From NCBI GenBank assembly GCA_900095095.1, contig FMBT01000340.1:1-64000 (forward strand): a stretch of 64,000 bases of DNA, read 5' to 3'. This document shows positions 31,827-41,621 of this stretch, one piece after another. The notes under the pieces were generated by a model. The model saw nothing but the letters and a program-made list of their open reading frames with translations, had not been told where the DNA came from and did not search any database. Position numbers and translations under genes: made by a program. Source of the stretch: Fragilariopsis cylindrus CCMP1102. Lineage: Eukaryota > Bacillariophyta > Bacillariophyceae > Bacillariales > Bacillariaceae. The first letter of the stretch is position 1. Every line of letters starts with the position of its first letter.

Positions 31827-32216
31827 ATGACGATGACGATCTCATATCAGCAACAGGAGCAGCAACAACAACATCAGCAGGTGCAGGAGCATTATAACCG
31901 TTATGACAACGATGAAGCATTGATATCAGTAGTGACGTCATCAGCACCAGCATCACCAGTCAATGTCAACAACAACAACAATAATTATAGTAATAGTAAT
32001 AGTCAAGACGACAACAACGTCGATGTCTTTTTCGATAATGCTTACCGTATTAACAATATCGATGATGAAATTAACAATACTAGTAATTATTGTTCATGGC
32101 AATATATTCGTGATGAAGTTTGGTGATATTTAACATCAGAGGGAACGTATGCGTTACCTATTTTATGTTTAATGTTTTTATTGGTACCAGTATCAATATT
32201 AGTTTTGTACAAATAA
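31827..32216 (+). CDS. Small Gln/Asn-rich tail-anchored candidate interrupted by in-frame UGA
   Basis: From ATG 31827 the frame runs 99 codons (Gln- and Asn-rich, ending NYCSWQYIRDEVW), meets TGA at 32124-32126, and continues in the same frame as YLTSEGTYALPILCLMFLLVPVSILVLYK to TAA at 32214-32216. The downstream part is one clean membrane segment. Either the protein ends at the UGA, or the UGA is read through or decoded as selenocysteine, giving a tail-anchored protein. Diatoms do use selenocysteine, but I see no obvious SECIS in the following 200 nt. A very short GT-AG removal would also be conceivable. Confidence 0.35.
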
Positions 32217-32596
32217 ATGCATACAACAACAACAGCAGCAGCAGCAGCAGCAGCAGCCGCAACGACGAAAATGAAGATGAAGACAGCAAAAACAAACAAA
32301 CAAAACAAGTTGTCAAGATCCATACCATATACGAATTATTGCTACGATACGATACTTTGTTAAGCAGGAATGTTTATATTCTATACACGATAAATATTGG
32401 ATAACAGTGAAGTACTTTGTACTTTTATTGATTGATTGATTGATTGAAGTTTGGAATGACGTTTCCCCCCCAAAAAAAAGTTGTAGAAAAATGAAAGCAA
32501 TATTCTTCTTCTCAAAATTACAGGAAATTGAAAAAAAAACAAAAAGCAATTAATCAATAGAATGGATAGGATTGGAATCAAAGGGAATCACAAACT

Positions 32597-32640
32597 TGAA
32601 TGGAATGGAATGGAATGGAATGGAATGGAATGGAATCCAT
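32597..32640. repeat. (GGAAT)n satellite-like tract
   Basis: About eight GGAAT pentamers in a row between the small frame and the Nudix gene. Confidence 0.95.
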
Positions 32641-33070
32641 TTCCTTTTCATTGGTATTATTATTATCAGTAGTAGTAGTAGTAAGTTAGTGCATTCTTAA
32701 GAACGAAAATTTAAAAAAAACATATTATAAATGTCTAGCACGTGATTGAATTCCTGTTCGTGATTAAAAAAAACGAATCAATCATGTAAACATTCGAACA
32801 TTTTTATGTGAACATTCTATTTTACTAACGTTAGTATTTTCATTTTCACAATTCATCATACTAATTCATCTGACAAAAGACAACAGACAACACAACAATA
32901 ACAAAAAATCCCCTAATGACATCGCCCATCTTCTTCATACATCCGAAGAGAACGACCCATCTCCTAAGAAGAACTTTCATCGCTTCGTGTAACGTGTAAC
33001 GAAAACTAGAACCTACTGTATATATTTTAACGAGGACGAGGACGTGTTGTCGCAAAACAACAAATATATA

Positions 33071-34061
33071 ATGAAAAAGAGATCGCATAACAATCATAAC
33101 GCTAAAATAGAAGGCTTAGATTGTTATCCTTGTAATAGTAGTAGTAGTAGTAGTAGTCATATGCATACTAATAACAATGATGATGATGACAGTAATGTCA
33201 GCAATGATAATGAAAGAATAAGTCAATTGCCCATCACATCGTTGTCATTGTCATTGTTGTTATTATCATTACAACAACAAATGTTCTACAAAGATCATAA
33301 TGCGAAACATACTACTACTACTGCTATGATCCGTCACAGAAGGATAACTATATTCTTGACGATAGTTGTTGGTATAGGTTTCGTTTGTTGTTTTCTTGTT
33401 GGTGTAATAACAATATTATTGTATCTAATAACAGCAGGAGGAGCAGAAGGAGGAGTAAAAAGTAGTACAAGTAGTAGCATATATAAAGGAACACCATGGT
33501 TCAATAATGAAAGAACGATATCTGTGAAAACAATTAGTGAAACTAAATTTGCACGATGTGATGTACATACAGTGAAAAGTGAAAAGCAGCAGTCACCACA
33601 AAAATCAGGTGGCGGTGGCGGCGACGACGTTAATATTATTAATGATTGGTTATTTTTAGAAGAATTGGATGCTGTGAATATAGCAGTTATGATGATGACG
33701 GATGATGATACTTCAGATAGTAATATGATATTTCCTGTATTTGAACAAAATAAGTATGCAATACCAGGAATAACATTAAGTCCAGGTGTGTATGTATTCT
33801 TGTTGTTGTTACTTCATTATTATTGATATCATTACTGTTACTATTCATTGAATTTCATATATTGTATGTTGTATATCGCATATCGCATATCGCATCTCAT
33901 AACATAATGTATTGCATCGTTTTTTTTTAATTGGTAATGGTAGTTGGTGGGATGATTGATCATGATAATGAATCACCATGGGAATGTGCAAAACGTGAAG
34001 TATTTGAAGAACTTGGAGTAGGATCACGTAAAACAAAACAACAAATTGATAATGTTATAGA

Positions 34062-34092
<31 letters not shown>

Positions 34093-34539
34093 AATGATGA
34101 TAATGAAACGATTATTATGAAAGCTTATACTTTAATACCAAAACAGAAACGTTCTGTGGATGAATATAATTTAGCGATAGGTGGTATAGATGATAATAAT
34201 GACCAAGATGATGATGCTGATGATGAGGATTGGATTTTTTTAGGCCGGTATAGATCCGCAGCAAATCGTGGTGCTGGATTTGCCTATACCTATCTATTAA
34301 AGAATGCAGTACCACTATTAAATAATGGTGGTACGCCGAAATTTAAATTATCTACTGGTGACGATGAATATCAAAAAATTAAACTATTATCGAAAACTGA
34401 AATTCAATCTGCAGTAATTGCTGGTAAATTTCAAGAAGTGAAATGGACCACAACATATGCATTATCATTATTACATCTCGATTCAACTTCTTCTGCAACA
34501 AACAAACTCAAAACAGCAAAAGAAGGTACAATAGTATAA
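33071..34539 (+). CDS. Membrane-anchored Nudix hydrolase (two exons)
   Basis: Exon 1 is 33071-33785 and exon 2 is 33944-34539. The 158-nt intron (33786-33943) starts GTGTGT, ends TAG and is in phase 1. The join reads ITLSPVGGMIDHD, which restores the strand leading into the Nudix box; exon 2 carries it as GGMIDHDNESPWECAKREVFEELGV (G-x5-E-x7-RE-x2-EE-x-G, complete). Residues ~95-130 form one membrane helix (FLTIVVGIGFVCCFLVGVITILLYLI) after a Ser/Asn/His-rich cytosolic N-terminus, so the catalytic domain lies on the other side. Nudix enzymes cleave X-linked nucleoside diphosphates; the substrate is unknown. A Ser/Asp insert follows the Nudix box. The final domain residues are KLLSKTEIQSAV. 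Confidence 0.85.
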
Positions 34540-34560
34540 ATTAATTAGTTAATTAATATT

Positions 34561-36524
34561 TTACACTTCAATATCATCTTCTTCCATCTTCTTATTGAGT
34601 TTCAATATTTCCAGCCTATCTTTCCAAAGTTTATTATAATATTCCTTTTCATCTTTCGTATCAAATGGATTAGGTGCTATACCTGCAATTTCAAAAGATG
34701 ATAAACGACGGCTAACCTCAGATGATCTTGAAAATGCATCACTAATTTCTAGGATACTAGCTCGAGGAATATGACTGCTTTTCTTTTTTGTTCCTCCTAA
34801 TAATTTAGTACTTTCAGAAGCAGAAGCAGCAGTACTATCATCTTCTTCTCTTTTACTAGGTAGTTCGAAGTAATAATATTGAAATGTCAATCCAGCAACA
34901 ACTGCAGCAGATAAAACGGGAACGTACAATGCACCAATATTCAATTCGTTTTTACTATTAGGATCGGCATCAACTTCGTCTGGACTACGTAGAACAAAAA
35001 CTGCAACAAGGGTAGGAGCTACCATGCCCCCGACTGCAACAGCTTGATTCATAAGGCCCATCATCAATCCAACGCTACCATTCAACTCTGGATGGGAATG
35101 AATGCCTTTTGAGTACATACTTCTACAGGATGGTCCTATAAAGGGATAGGAAAAAAAGAGTACGTATGCTGGTGCTGCAAATTTCCAATAGGTAGTATTT
35201 TCAGTCCAATTATAGTACATAAATGATCCTCCAACCGCAAAGGATGCGAAACCAAAAGAAATCATCAATCTATCAGGAGTGTCCTTCATCGATAATCCTA
35301 TCGCGATGAGCATACCACAAAATGTAATAGCTGATCCGACAGCTGAAACCTGTGAAATTTGAACCGGATTCCATTGCAATGCATGTTTAGCAACTGGTGA
35401 AAATGCGGTAATGAATACGGAAAAATTAGTAATCACACAGAACATGGCAAAGATAGGAAACCTGTAGGTGAAACATTTGAAAAGAAGATGGAAAAGAAAA
35501 AGAGATCAGCGTTAGTCAGAGAACAGAAATAATGAGAAGAGGTCTATGCTAATGGATTGACCTGATTTTACAGGACACGTACCAGAGTTCTATATGCCCA
35601 AGAGCGTATAAAAAGCCTATCTTTTCATCATCTTCCTTTTTATCCTTATCTTTTAATACAGCATCTTCGTCGTTCTTTTCATCTGGTGGTTCCAGTAAGA
35701 AAATCAGAGTAAGAATAAGAAGGACGAATTCAGATCCAACCATTAATAGCCCAATTGAATTGTTAGGATTAACTGGTATTGTCACATCAAAAATATGCCA
35801 TTCTGTATTAATTTCAGTAACTAATAAATTCGTGATAGGTCCAACAATCGTTCCGATTGTACGTGACATAGAAAGTATAGTTAATACAGTTTTTTGTTTA
35901 TCATGCGGAACCATTGAATGGATCCAACTATATGATAATGTTCTACCAGCAACGGACATCCCTTCAAGGAATCGTGAAAACATCAACGTGTAGACAGCAA
36001 TCGGACCAGGTGGGATTAAAATAGCAAGAAAATAAATCGTGTAGGATGCTATACCGAATAAAAATGATGCAATGTATGGCATTGTATATTTGTTTCCATT
36101 CGAATCAATCCATTTACCGTATACACCTGTCATTAAAAACATTGCTAAAAATGCAACACTTAACATCATCCCATATTGGTCTTTATTGCCACCAAGTTCT
36201 GCGTAAAAATGAGAAACAATTTTTGTTTGTGGTGAGTTGATTATGATAATTCGCTTCCGAAATAGATTAGAGAGAGAGAGAGAGTAATACAGAGAGAGAG
36301 ATAGAGCGACTGAAGACAATGGAAGTGAAGTCTCCGACGGTGACGAATAAGGACGTACCGAGCACGTAAAAAATTAATGTCGGGCCGACAACAGCCGACA
36401 TAACTGCGTCCATCACATTGATTGAAATCTTAGAGAAACGGCATGACGATGATTTAATTTTTTGTTTATTATCGAAAGAAAGAGATGGAGAAAGTAGAGA
36501 GACGATAGAAGAGAAGGATTTCAT
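34561..36524 (-). CDS. Major facilitator transporter, MFSD8/SPX-MFS-like (three exons)
   Basis: Exons 36524-36359, 36198-35583 and 35461-34561 join in frame (1683 nt, 560 aa). Introns of 160 and 121 nt start GTACGT and GTACGT and end CAG. The joins read FYVLELGGNKDQYG and HIELWFPIFAMFCV. About twelve membrane helices split into two halves by an acidic/Lys loop (KDKDKKEDDEK). The first half has the MFS loop 2-3 pattern GKWIDSNGNK and RFLEGMSVAGRTLSYSW. This arrangement recalls lysosomal MFSD8 and vacuolar SPX-MFS carriers, so an endomembrane location is likely; the substrate is not predictable. The C-terminal tail is polar and contains a Ser-rich segment. Its 3' end lies 22 bp from the stop of the convergent Nudix gene. 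Confidence 0.85.
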
Positions 36525-37064
36525 GTAAGTCGAATGCACAGAGAAAATTGAATACAGTATGCATCATATATTTATATTATTCTACAACTACTAAACCGTA
36601 CCAAAAGCATGATCGTGATTAGAACCTTTGCCTCCATGGTTGCTTTTTTTTGGTCGTTTAGTAAAGTTACACAAAGAACAAAGAAAGAAAAAAATGTTGA
36701 TCTGAATATAATAGTACCGGTAGTAGGATATTGTGGCAATGGGCGACAAGTTAAGTTTTGGATGTTGTGGAAGATTTTTTTTTCACATCTTTCACATCCG
36801 TGGTTTCGCGAATTTACGTGAAGTACTTGTCGCGTGAACTCTAAAACAACAAGTGCTTTTTCAAGTTCCCTACTGTACTACTTTTACATAAGCCTTATTT
36901 ATGAGTCCATGTCAAAATAAACTTTTTCAGTCCCGATATGGTACTTGTAGAGTCCCACATGCAATGAAAGGATGGTCCAGTGAATAGTATCTTTTTCTGT
37001 TGCTGTTGCGATTTGTGATGATAACGTTACACACACAAAAGTTGGCTGAACGGCTGAACTATTG
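36525..37064. other. Intergenic, divergent promoter region
   Basis: Separates the divergently transcribed MFS transporter and plastid membrane protein. No gene seen. Confidence 0.55.
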
Positions 37065-38252
37065 ATGCAACAACAGGTTCAAGAAACAACGAGTGGGCCT
37101 TACTGGTTAGAGACGTCTCACATACCAACATCAAAATCGAAAAGAAAGGATAGAGTCCACGCACGTAGATTTGTTATGAAAACTGTCATCATGATGCATC
37201 TTTTGTTCCGATCTGTGGTGGCAACAATGGCATTTGCTGCTGCAAGTAGTAGCAGTAGCAGTAGCAGTAGTAGTAGTAGTCTGACTGCTGGTGGCGATTT
37301 TAATGGGAGGAGAATTACCGGCATGAGGGCATTTACGTCGTCGTCCATGCGTTTCCCAAATAATCGTTCTTCTTCATTTACTGCTTCTACTTATACTATA
37401 AGAGGAGGAGGAGAAGGAGGAGTAGCTTCATCATCGTCGGAAAGATCATCTATGATATTAGCACAACGTCGTGAACGGATCCATCCATTACTTTCATCAT
37501 CGTCGTCGTCATCCGAAATTGACCAGGTAGTGAAGAAAAAAGATTATCGTAAAGAAGCAAGTGGCATATTTGGATCAATTCGTATCCCTGCATCATTATT
37601 TGCAGGTGCAGCTGCAAGTTCTGCATTTGTTTTACCAATAATTGGTCACGAGTCATTAACAATTGGGTTAGCGAAACGTTTATATTATTTATTAATGATT
37701 GGTTCACTGTCAAATGAAATTATTACTGTTGTTATTGCGACATTAACTGGAATGGAATTAACAGTAGCTGGTGCAAGTGCTGATGACAACATCGGTGATT
37801 ATTTTAAAACAACAAGTATACGTGAATTATTATATGAAAAAAAATATTTCTTTTTAGAATCAATTGCAGTACGATACCATTTTTGGTCTGGTATACTAAT
37901 GTTCCTAGCTGCATTAGGGGTCAGGGCATGGATTAGTATTAGTTGTCCTGTAATAGCAAAAGCGGCATCAGGTACTGTTTTATCAGCAATATTATTTTGT
38001 TTAGCATTCTTTCAAAAGAATTTAATATCCACAAGTAAGAGTCAAGGTGGACGTAGTGGTAGTGATGTATCATCACTTGGTGTTCAGAATGCATTTCTTA
38101 TTCCATATGAGTACGCGAAAGCATTATGGTCGGAGTCTAAAACAAGTCCTATTTTTGCTGTAGCACTTACAATGGCAATGATTACACAATTTTATATTCT
38201 ATGGAAAATTCCACATGTTGCTCATTATATATTTACAAATCAATTACAGTAA
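37065..38252 (+). CDS. Unknown plastid-type membrane protein
   Basis: ATG at 37065 gives 395 aa. A second in-frame ATG (about 37176, MKTVIMMHLLFRSVVATMAFAAAS) starts exactly at a signal peptide and is the better candidate. The leader is followed by a long Ser run and a basic, Ser-rich transit-like region. From ~residue 185 there are five to six membrane segments (SLFAGAAASSAFVLPII, LYYLLMIGSLSNEIITVVIATL, FWSGILMFLAALGVRAWI, TVLSAILFCLAFF, PIFAVALTMAMITQFYILW) with short loops. I do not recognise a named family. A plastid envelope or thylakoid location is inferred from the leader only. Confidence 0.7.
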   Translation: MQQQVQETTSGPYWLETSHIPTSKSKRKDRVHARRFVMKTVIMMHLLFRSVVATMAFAAASSSSSSSSSSSSLTAGGDFNGRRITGMRAFTSSSMRFPNNRSSSFTASTYTIRGGGEGGVASSSSERSSMILAQRRERIHPLLSSSSSSSEIDQVVKKKDYRKEASGIFGSIRIPASLFAGAAASSAFVLPIIGHESLTIGLAKRLYYLLMIGSLSNEIITVVIATLTGMELTVAGASADDNIGDYFKTTSIRELLYEKKYFFLESIAVRYHFWSGILMFLAALGVRAWISISCPVIAKAASGTVLSAILFCLAFFQKNLISTSKSQGGRSGSDVSSLGVQNAFLIPYEYAKALWSESKTSPIFAVALTMAMITQFYILWKIPHVAHYIFTNQLQ

Positions 38253-38464
38253 ATAAAGTATAATATAATGATCTTTGATTACTTGACCTGTATGTCATTT
38301 TTTTATGTTTAAAAAAGAAAATATTAAATATAGCAATAAAACATATCTTATAAAATATATTACCCACAGAACTTTGTTTATATCGCTGCATTATTGTACC
38401 CTTGCGAATAACATCAATATATTGACTAGCAGAGCGTACTATACTACAGTAGAAGATGCACATG

Positions 38465-38800
38465 TTATACGCACATGGGGGGGGGGGGGGCAGCATTTGC
38501 CTTTCTACTACATACGTCAGAATATGATATAGGAATCGAGATATAGTACCACGCCACATATGTATCCAATGCATGTCGGGTTTTGGGCTCACCAATGCAT
38601 AAATAACGATTCCATATCAAGAGTGAATAATCACCGATCGGTTTCTGAATAATGAAGACCCGTGACACAATTCTAGGACAATTATGTGAGAAAATTGATG
38701 CTTGTATTTTCTCCTCGCCATTTAGAGATAAATATGTATGCCCCATCACTTCTTCAGATTGACGTAGACGATTTGATGACATGCCTTGCATTCCTCCCAT
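38465..38800 (-). CDS. Small unknown open frame (111 aa)
   Basis: ATG-started frame just past the stop of the 2OG oxygenase gene on the same strand. The central part (GHTYLSLNGEEKIQASIFSH, IVSRVFIIQKPIGDYSLLIW) has protein-like composition unlike most non-coding frames nearby. The C-terminus is translated through a 12-bp homopolymer G/C tract (38477-38488), which is suspicious. No homologue recognised. It may be a decayed fragment. Confidence 0.25.
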   Translation of the reverse strand: MGGMQGMSSNRLRQSEEVMGHTYLSLNGEEKIQASIFSHNCPRIVSRVFIIQKPIGDYSLLIWNRYLCIGEPKTRHALDTYVAWYYISIPISYSDVCSRKANAAPPPPMCV

Positions 38801-38851
38801 TCCTTTCCTACCCCATGTACCAGCTAATATATATTAATAGCTTAGCTTAGC

Positions 38852-40141
38852 TTACATTGCCTTTAGTTTGCCGTCGTCGTCTCTAATTAAAAAACTGTCC
38901 CATTGTTCTTCTGTTGGTCGACATAACCCTATCGGTGAATCATTCTTCGACCAAAGTTCTGTCACAAATGATTCACGATGACCTGAAATTATTGGTCGTA
39001 CACCATGAATCGTATTGCTTTTAAAAACAATAGCAGATAACATATCAAGTTTTACATTAGTACTTTCAATCATTGAAGTATGTACAAAGAATTCACCACC
39101 CTCATATTCTGTTGGATCCTTTATTGAAATCATGATGGTATATATCGATCCAATATCCTTATGTGCTTCCAGACTTGGCCAGCCTTGATAGGATAAGTAT
39201 TCCGAAGTACGTATCCCCAAAGACATTGGATCCGGATGTTCCTCATCATTATCAGCAAGAACGTCCCACGATGCAGCCTTCCATGCCAGAGCAGCAATAT
39301 TTTTCACCGACGTGGCAATAGTTGGACAAAATACTTGTAAGAATGGTGCCAGGTAGGTACAATCGTTACCACCCTGTCCCTCACCAAAACCACGATGCGT
39401 AAAATGTTGACTTAGTTTTTTCTTCTTATCAAGAAAAGTAGAAGAAGTAGATGAAATTCCTTCTTGAATACCTTTAGATAGTGCACGAATACTTTTTACA
39501 TTATTCATTGTAATGGCAGATGTTACTTCTACAGCAATTGCTTTTCCAGCTTTATTTCGATGAATAGTTGTAGCAGTTGGTTGTTGTTGTTGTTCTTCTT
39601 CTTCTCCAGTAGTAGTAGTAGTAGTACACGTACTACTGTCTTCAACAACTCCAAGCAGTTCAATGATTTCATCTGCCTTCAATATTTCATCATTAATCCA
39701 ATACTGCGACCTGCTGCTGCTGGAGAGAGAGTCGGATGATGATGGTCTAGGAGCAGCAGTAGTATCACATGATGATGATACATAGATCTTTATCAATGAT
39801 CTTGTATCATGATGATGACGAAGAAAATGGGATGGTTGTCGTCGTTGTGTTAGCGATAATGATGATGACGATGATGATGATGATAATATGAAGGAGGAGG
39901 CAGAATGATAATACTGTGATGAACAAGCAATGATGATGAGGATGATGAGACAACAAAGTAAATTCCGTGTTGCGGTTATCATCATTCTTCTACCTAGTAC
40001 TAGCATGTTTTGAGGAAATACAGTAAATGCCTTACGCCGTAACGCAATAGTTGTAGTACCACCAAAAACTACTCTTTCGTCGTTCCTTTCTTCCTTTCCA
40101 CTACCAACGGAGTACGGGATATGTAGCACTGTATGCTTCAT
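38852..40141 (-). CDS. 2-oxoglutarate/Fe(II) dioxygenase, prolyl-hydroxylase-like, plastid or secretory leader
   Basis: 429 aa. An internal hydrophobic stretch (~residues 60-75, CCLIILIIIACS) followed by HSASSF looks like a signal with an S-F junction; an in-frame Met just before it may be the true start. A Ser/Thr/Gln/Glu-rich linker follows. The C-terminal ~180 aa carry the double-stranded beta-helix signature: EAHKDIGSIYTIMISI (H-x-D iron ligands), DPTEYEGGEFFV, IVFKSNTIHGVRPI (distal His) and SGHRESFVTELW (2OG-binding Arg). The order matches P4H-type 2OG-Fe(II) oxygenases, which hydroxylate proline or other side chains. The substrate is unknown. Confidence 0.82.
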   Translation of the reverse strand: MKHTVLHIPYSVGSGKEERNDERVVFGGTTTIALRRKAFTVFPQNMLVLGRRMMITATRNLLCCLIILIIIACSSQYYHSASSFILSSSSSSSSLSLTQRRQPSHFLRHHHDTRSLIKIYVSSSCDTTAAPRPSSSDSLSSSSRSQYWINDEILKADEIIELLGVVEDSSTCTTTTTTGEEEEQQQQPTATTIHRNKAGKAIAVEVTSAITMNNVKSIRALSKGIQEGISSTSSTFLDKKKKLSQHFTHRGFGEGQGGNDCTYLAPFLQVFCPTIATSVKNIAALAWKAASWDVLADNDEEHPDPMSLGIRTSEYLSYQGWPSLEAHKDIGSIYTIMISIKDPTEYEGGEFFVHTSMIESTNVKLDMLSAIVFKSNTIHGVRPIISGHRESFVTELWSKNDSPIGLCRPTEEQWDSFLIRDDDGKLKAM

Positions 40142-40275
40142 CCTTCAACTAAATCTAATGTTCATAATTGTTTCATCGTTCATCGGCATCGGGGTTGAAT
40201 TAATTGGGGCAAACATTGATATTCGGGGCAACTATTTAATATTTTGGTGTCCCCTAACGTTAATATACCCGTAAA

Positions 40276-40357
40276 AAATGATTTAATTTGATTTGATTTG
40301 AATTGATTTTTGTTTGATTTGAATTATTCAATTATTCAATTGACCCTAACCCTCTAC
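40276..40357 (+). repeat. Long inverted repeat, left arm
   Basis: GATTTAATTTGATTTGATTT ... GAATTATTCAATTATTCAAT then TGACCCTAACCCT. It is the near-complete complement of 45318-45405, about 5 kb away, with a few indels in the ATTTG run. It lies 100 bp upstream of the roadblock gene start. Confidence 0.85.
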
Positions 40358-40453
40358 TGTATGCACTCTAGATTAACTTGATTCATCCCATAGCCATCTA
40401 CAGTCCATAGTCAATCAAAAATATTTATCAGTGTAGCCATAAACAGAATCAAA

Positions 40454-41059
40454 ATGATAGAAGACAACAACAACGCCGATGCTGATCAATCGACAAAACC
40501 AACAACATCAACATCAACATCAACAGCTACCGGTGCTACTACCGCAACTGGTGGTGGTGCTAATTGGTCAGAAGTACAAGATACGGTATCACGATTAGCA
40601 TCTCATAAGGGTGTATTAGCAGTATCGATATTAAATTCTGAAGGTGATATTGTGACACAACAAATTACATCTGCTGGTACAGCACGAGCAGCAGCAGCTG
40701 CATCGTCACAACAGAATAGCAGCAGCGATGTTAGTAGCAGTAGCAGTAGTAGTAATAATGTATTAGGCAATCCAAAATTATTAATCCAAATGATGAAAAA
40801 TGCAAATCTGTACGTACACAGTCTTTCTGGTCATGCTCATCAGGACAGTAACAGTAACAGTAATAGTAGTAATAACGAAGAGCAACAACAACAAGAGCAG
40901 AATGAAGGACAACGACAACGACAACCACGAAAATCAAAAAATCCATTAGAAGATATATCATTTGTTCGTATTCGTACACAACGTGATGAAATTTTAATTG
41001 CACCTAAATTAGGTTATACATTAATTGCATTACATGATCCAACTATATCCTCATTATGA
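40454..41059 (+). CDS. Roadblock/LC7 dynein light chain with low-complexity inserts
   Basis: 201 aa. The roadblock core is split in two: WSEVQDTVSRLASHKGVLAVSILNSEGDIVTQQI (residues ~36-70) and DISFVRIRTQRDEILIAPKLGYTLIALHDP (~166-195). These match the start and end of DYNLRB (usual length ~96 aa: L..H.GV.G..I....G..I.T; and L.F.RIRTKK.EI..AP...Y.L..IQ.P). Between them sit Ser, Ala, Asn and Gln/Glu runs coded by AGC/CAA/CAG microsatellites. The N-terminus is Thr/Ser-rich. The protein should be a cytoplasmic or flagellar dynein accessory chain, interesting in diatoms because only male gametes of centrics are flagellate. LAMTOR or MglB-type roadblock roles are alternatives. Confidence 0.85.
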   Translation: MIEDNNNADADQSTKPTTSTSTSTATGATTATGGGANWSEVQDTVSRLASHKGVLAVSILNSEGDIVTQQITSAGTARAAAAASSQQNSSSDVSSSSSSSNNVLGNPKLLIQMMKNANLYVHSLSGHAHQDSNSNSNSSNNEEQQQQEQNEGQRQRQPRKSKNPLEDISFVRIRTQRDEILIAPKLGYTLIALHDPTISSL

Positions 41060-41621
41060 AAAAGAAAATAGTCAGACAAGTTAAATACATAAAATCTTAA
41101 AAAAGTATTTAAAAAAAAAGAGGATGGGAGAGAGAAACAAACAAATAAACAAACAAACAAACAAACAAACAAGCAAGCAAGCAATGGATGAAGAACAGAA
41201 AGAAAGTATACAGTGTTGTAATAGCAGCAGGAAGTAGTAGTCAAGCGCTGTATGATATGACGCAGCAGGAGTTAGGTACTGTACATATATGTGTAATAAT
41301 CGGTTTGTAGTTTAAAAATTTATTCACAAAAGAATATATAAAATAGTTACTGTAGTCCTAATAAAAATAAATGCATACAAATATAAATTTATAGAGTTCT
41401 TTATAAATTTATTCTAAATTTTTAAACTTCAAATGATTTAAATTATATGTGATACCATTTCTTCCTGTTGTAGACGTGAATTCGTTCATCCATTCATTCT
41501 TTTCCCCCAAGACGAAATCGAATCTATTCACGGTACTGTGGTCTCTTTAACGTAAGAGTATAGTCCATTTAGTCATTCCATGATAAGTTTATCAGACAAT
41601 AATTCTATATATGAATTAGAA
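41060..41621. other. Convergent 3' interval with (CAAA)n tract
   Basis: Lies between the convergent roadblock and MUS81 genes. It has a (CAAA)n/(CAAG)n run at about 41136-41181 and AT-rich sequence. No gene seen. Confidence 0.65.

Noticed and set aside
32217-32420. SECIS element to support selenocysteine at 32124
   Set aside because: ATGA occurs near 32269 but I could not find a convincing stem with the AA loop and GA pairing; left unproven.
40340-40357. Telomere-type repeat (CCCTAACCCT)
   Set aside because: Fewer than two full units; it is simply the end of the inverted-repeat arm.
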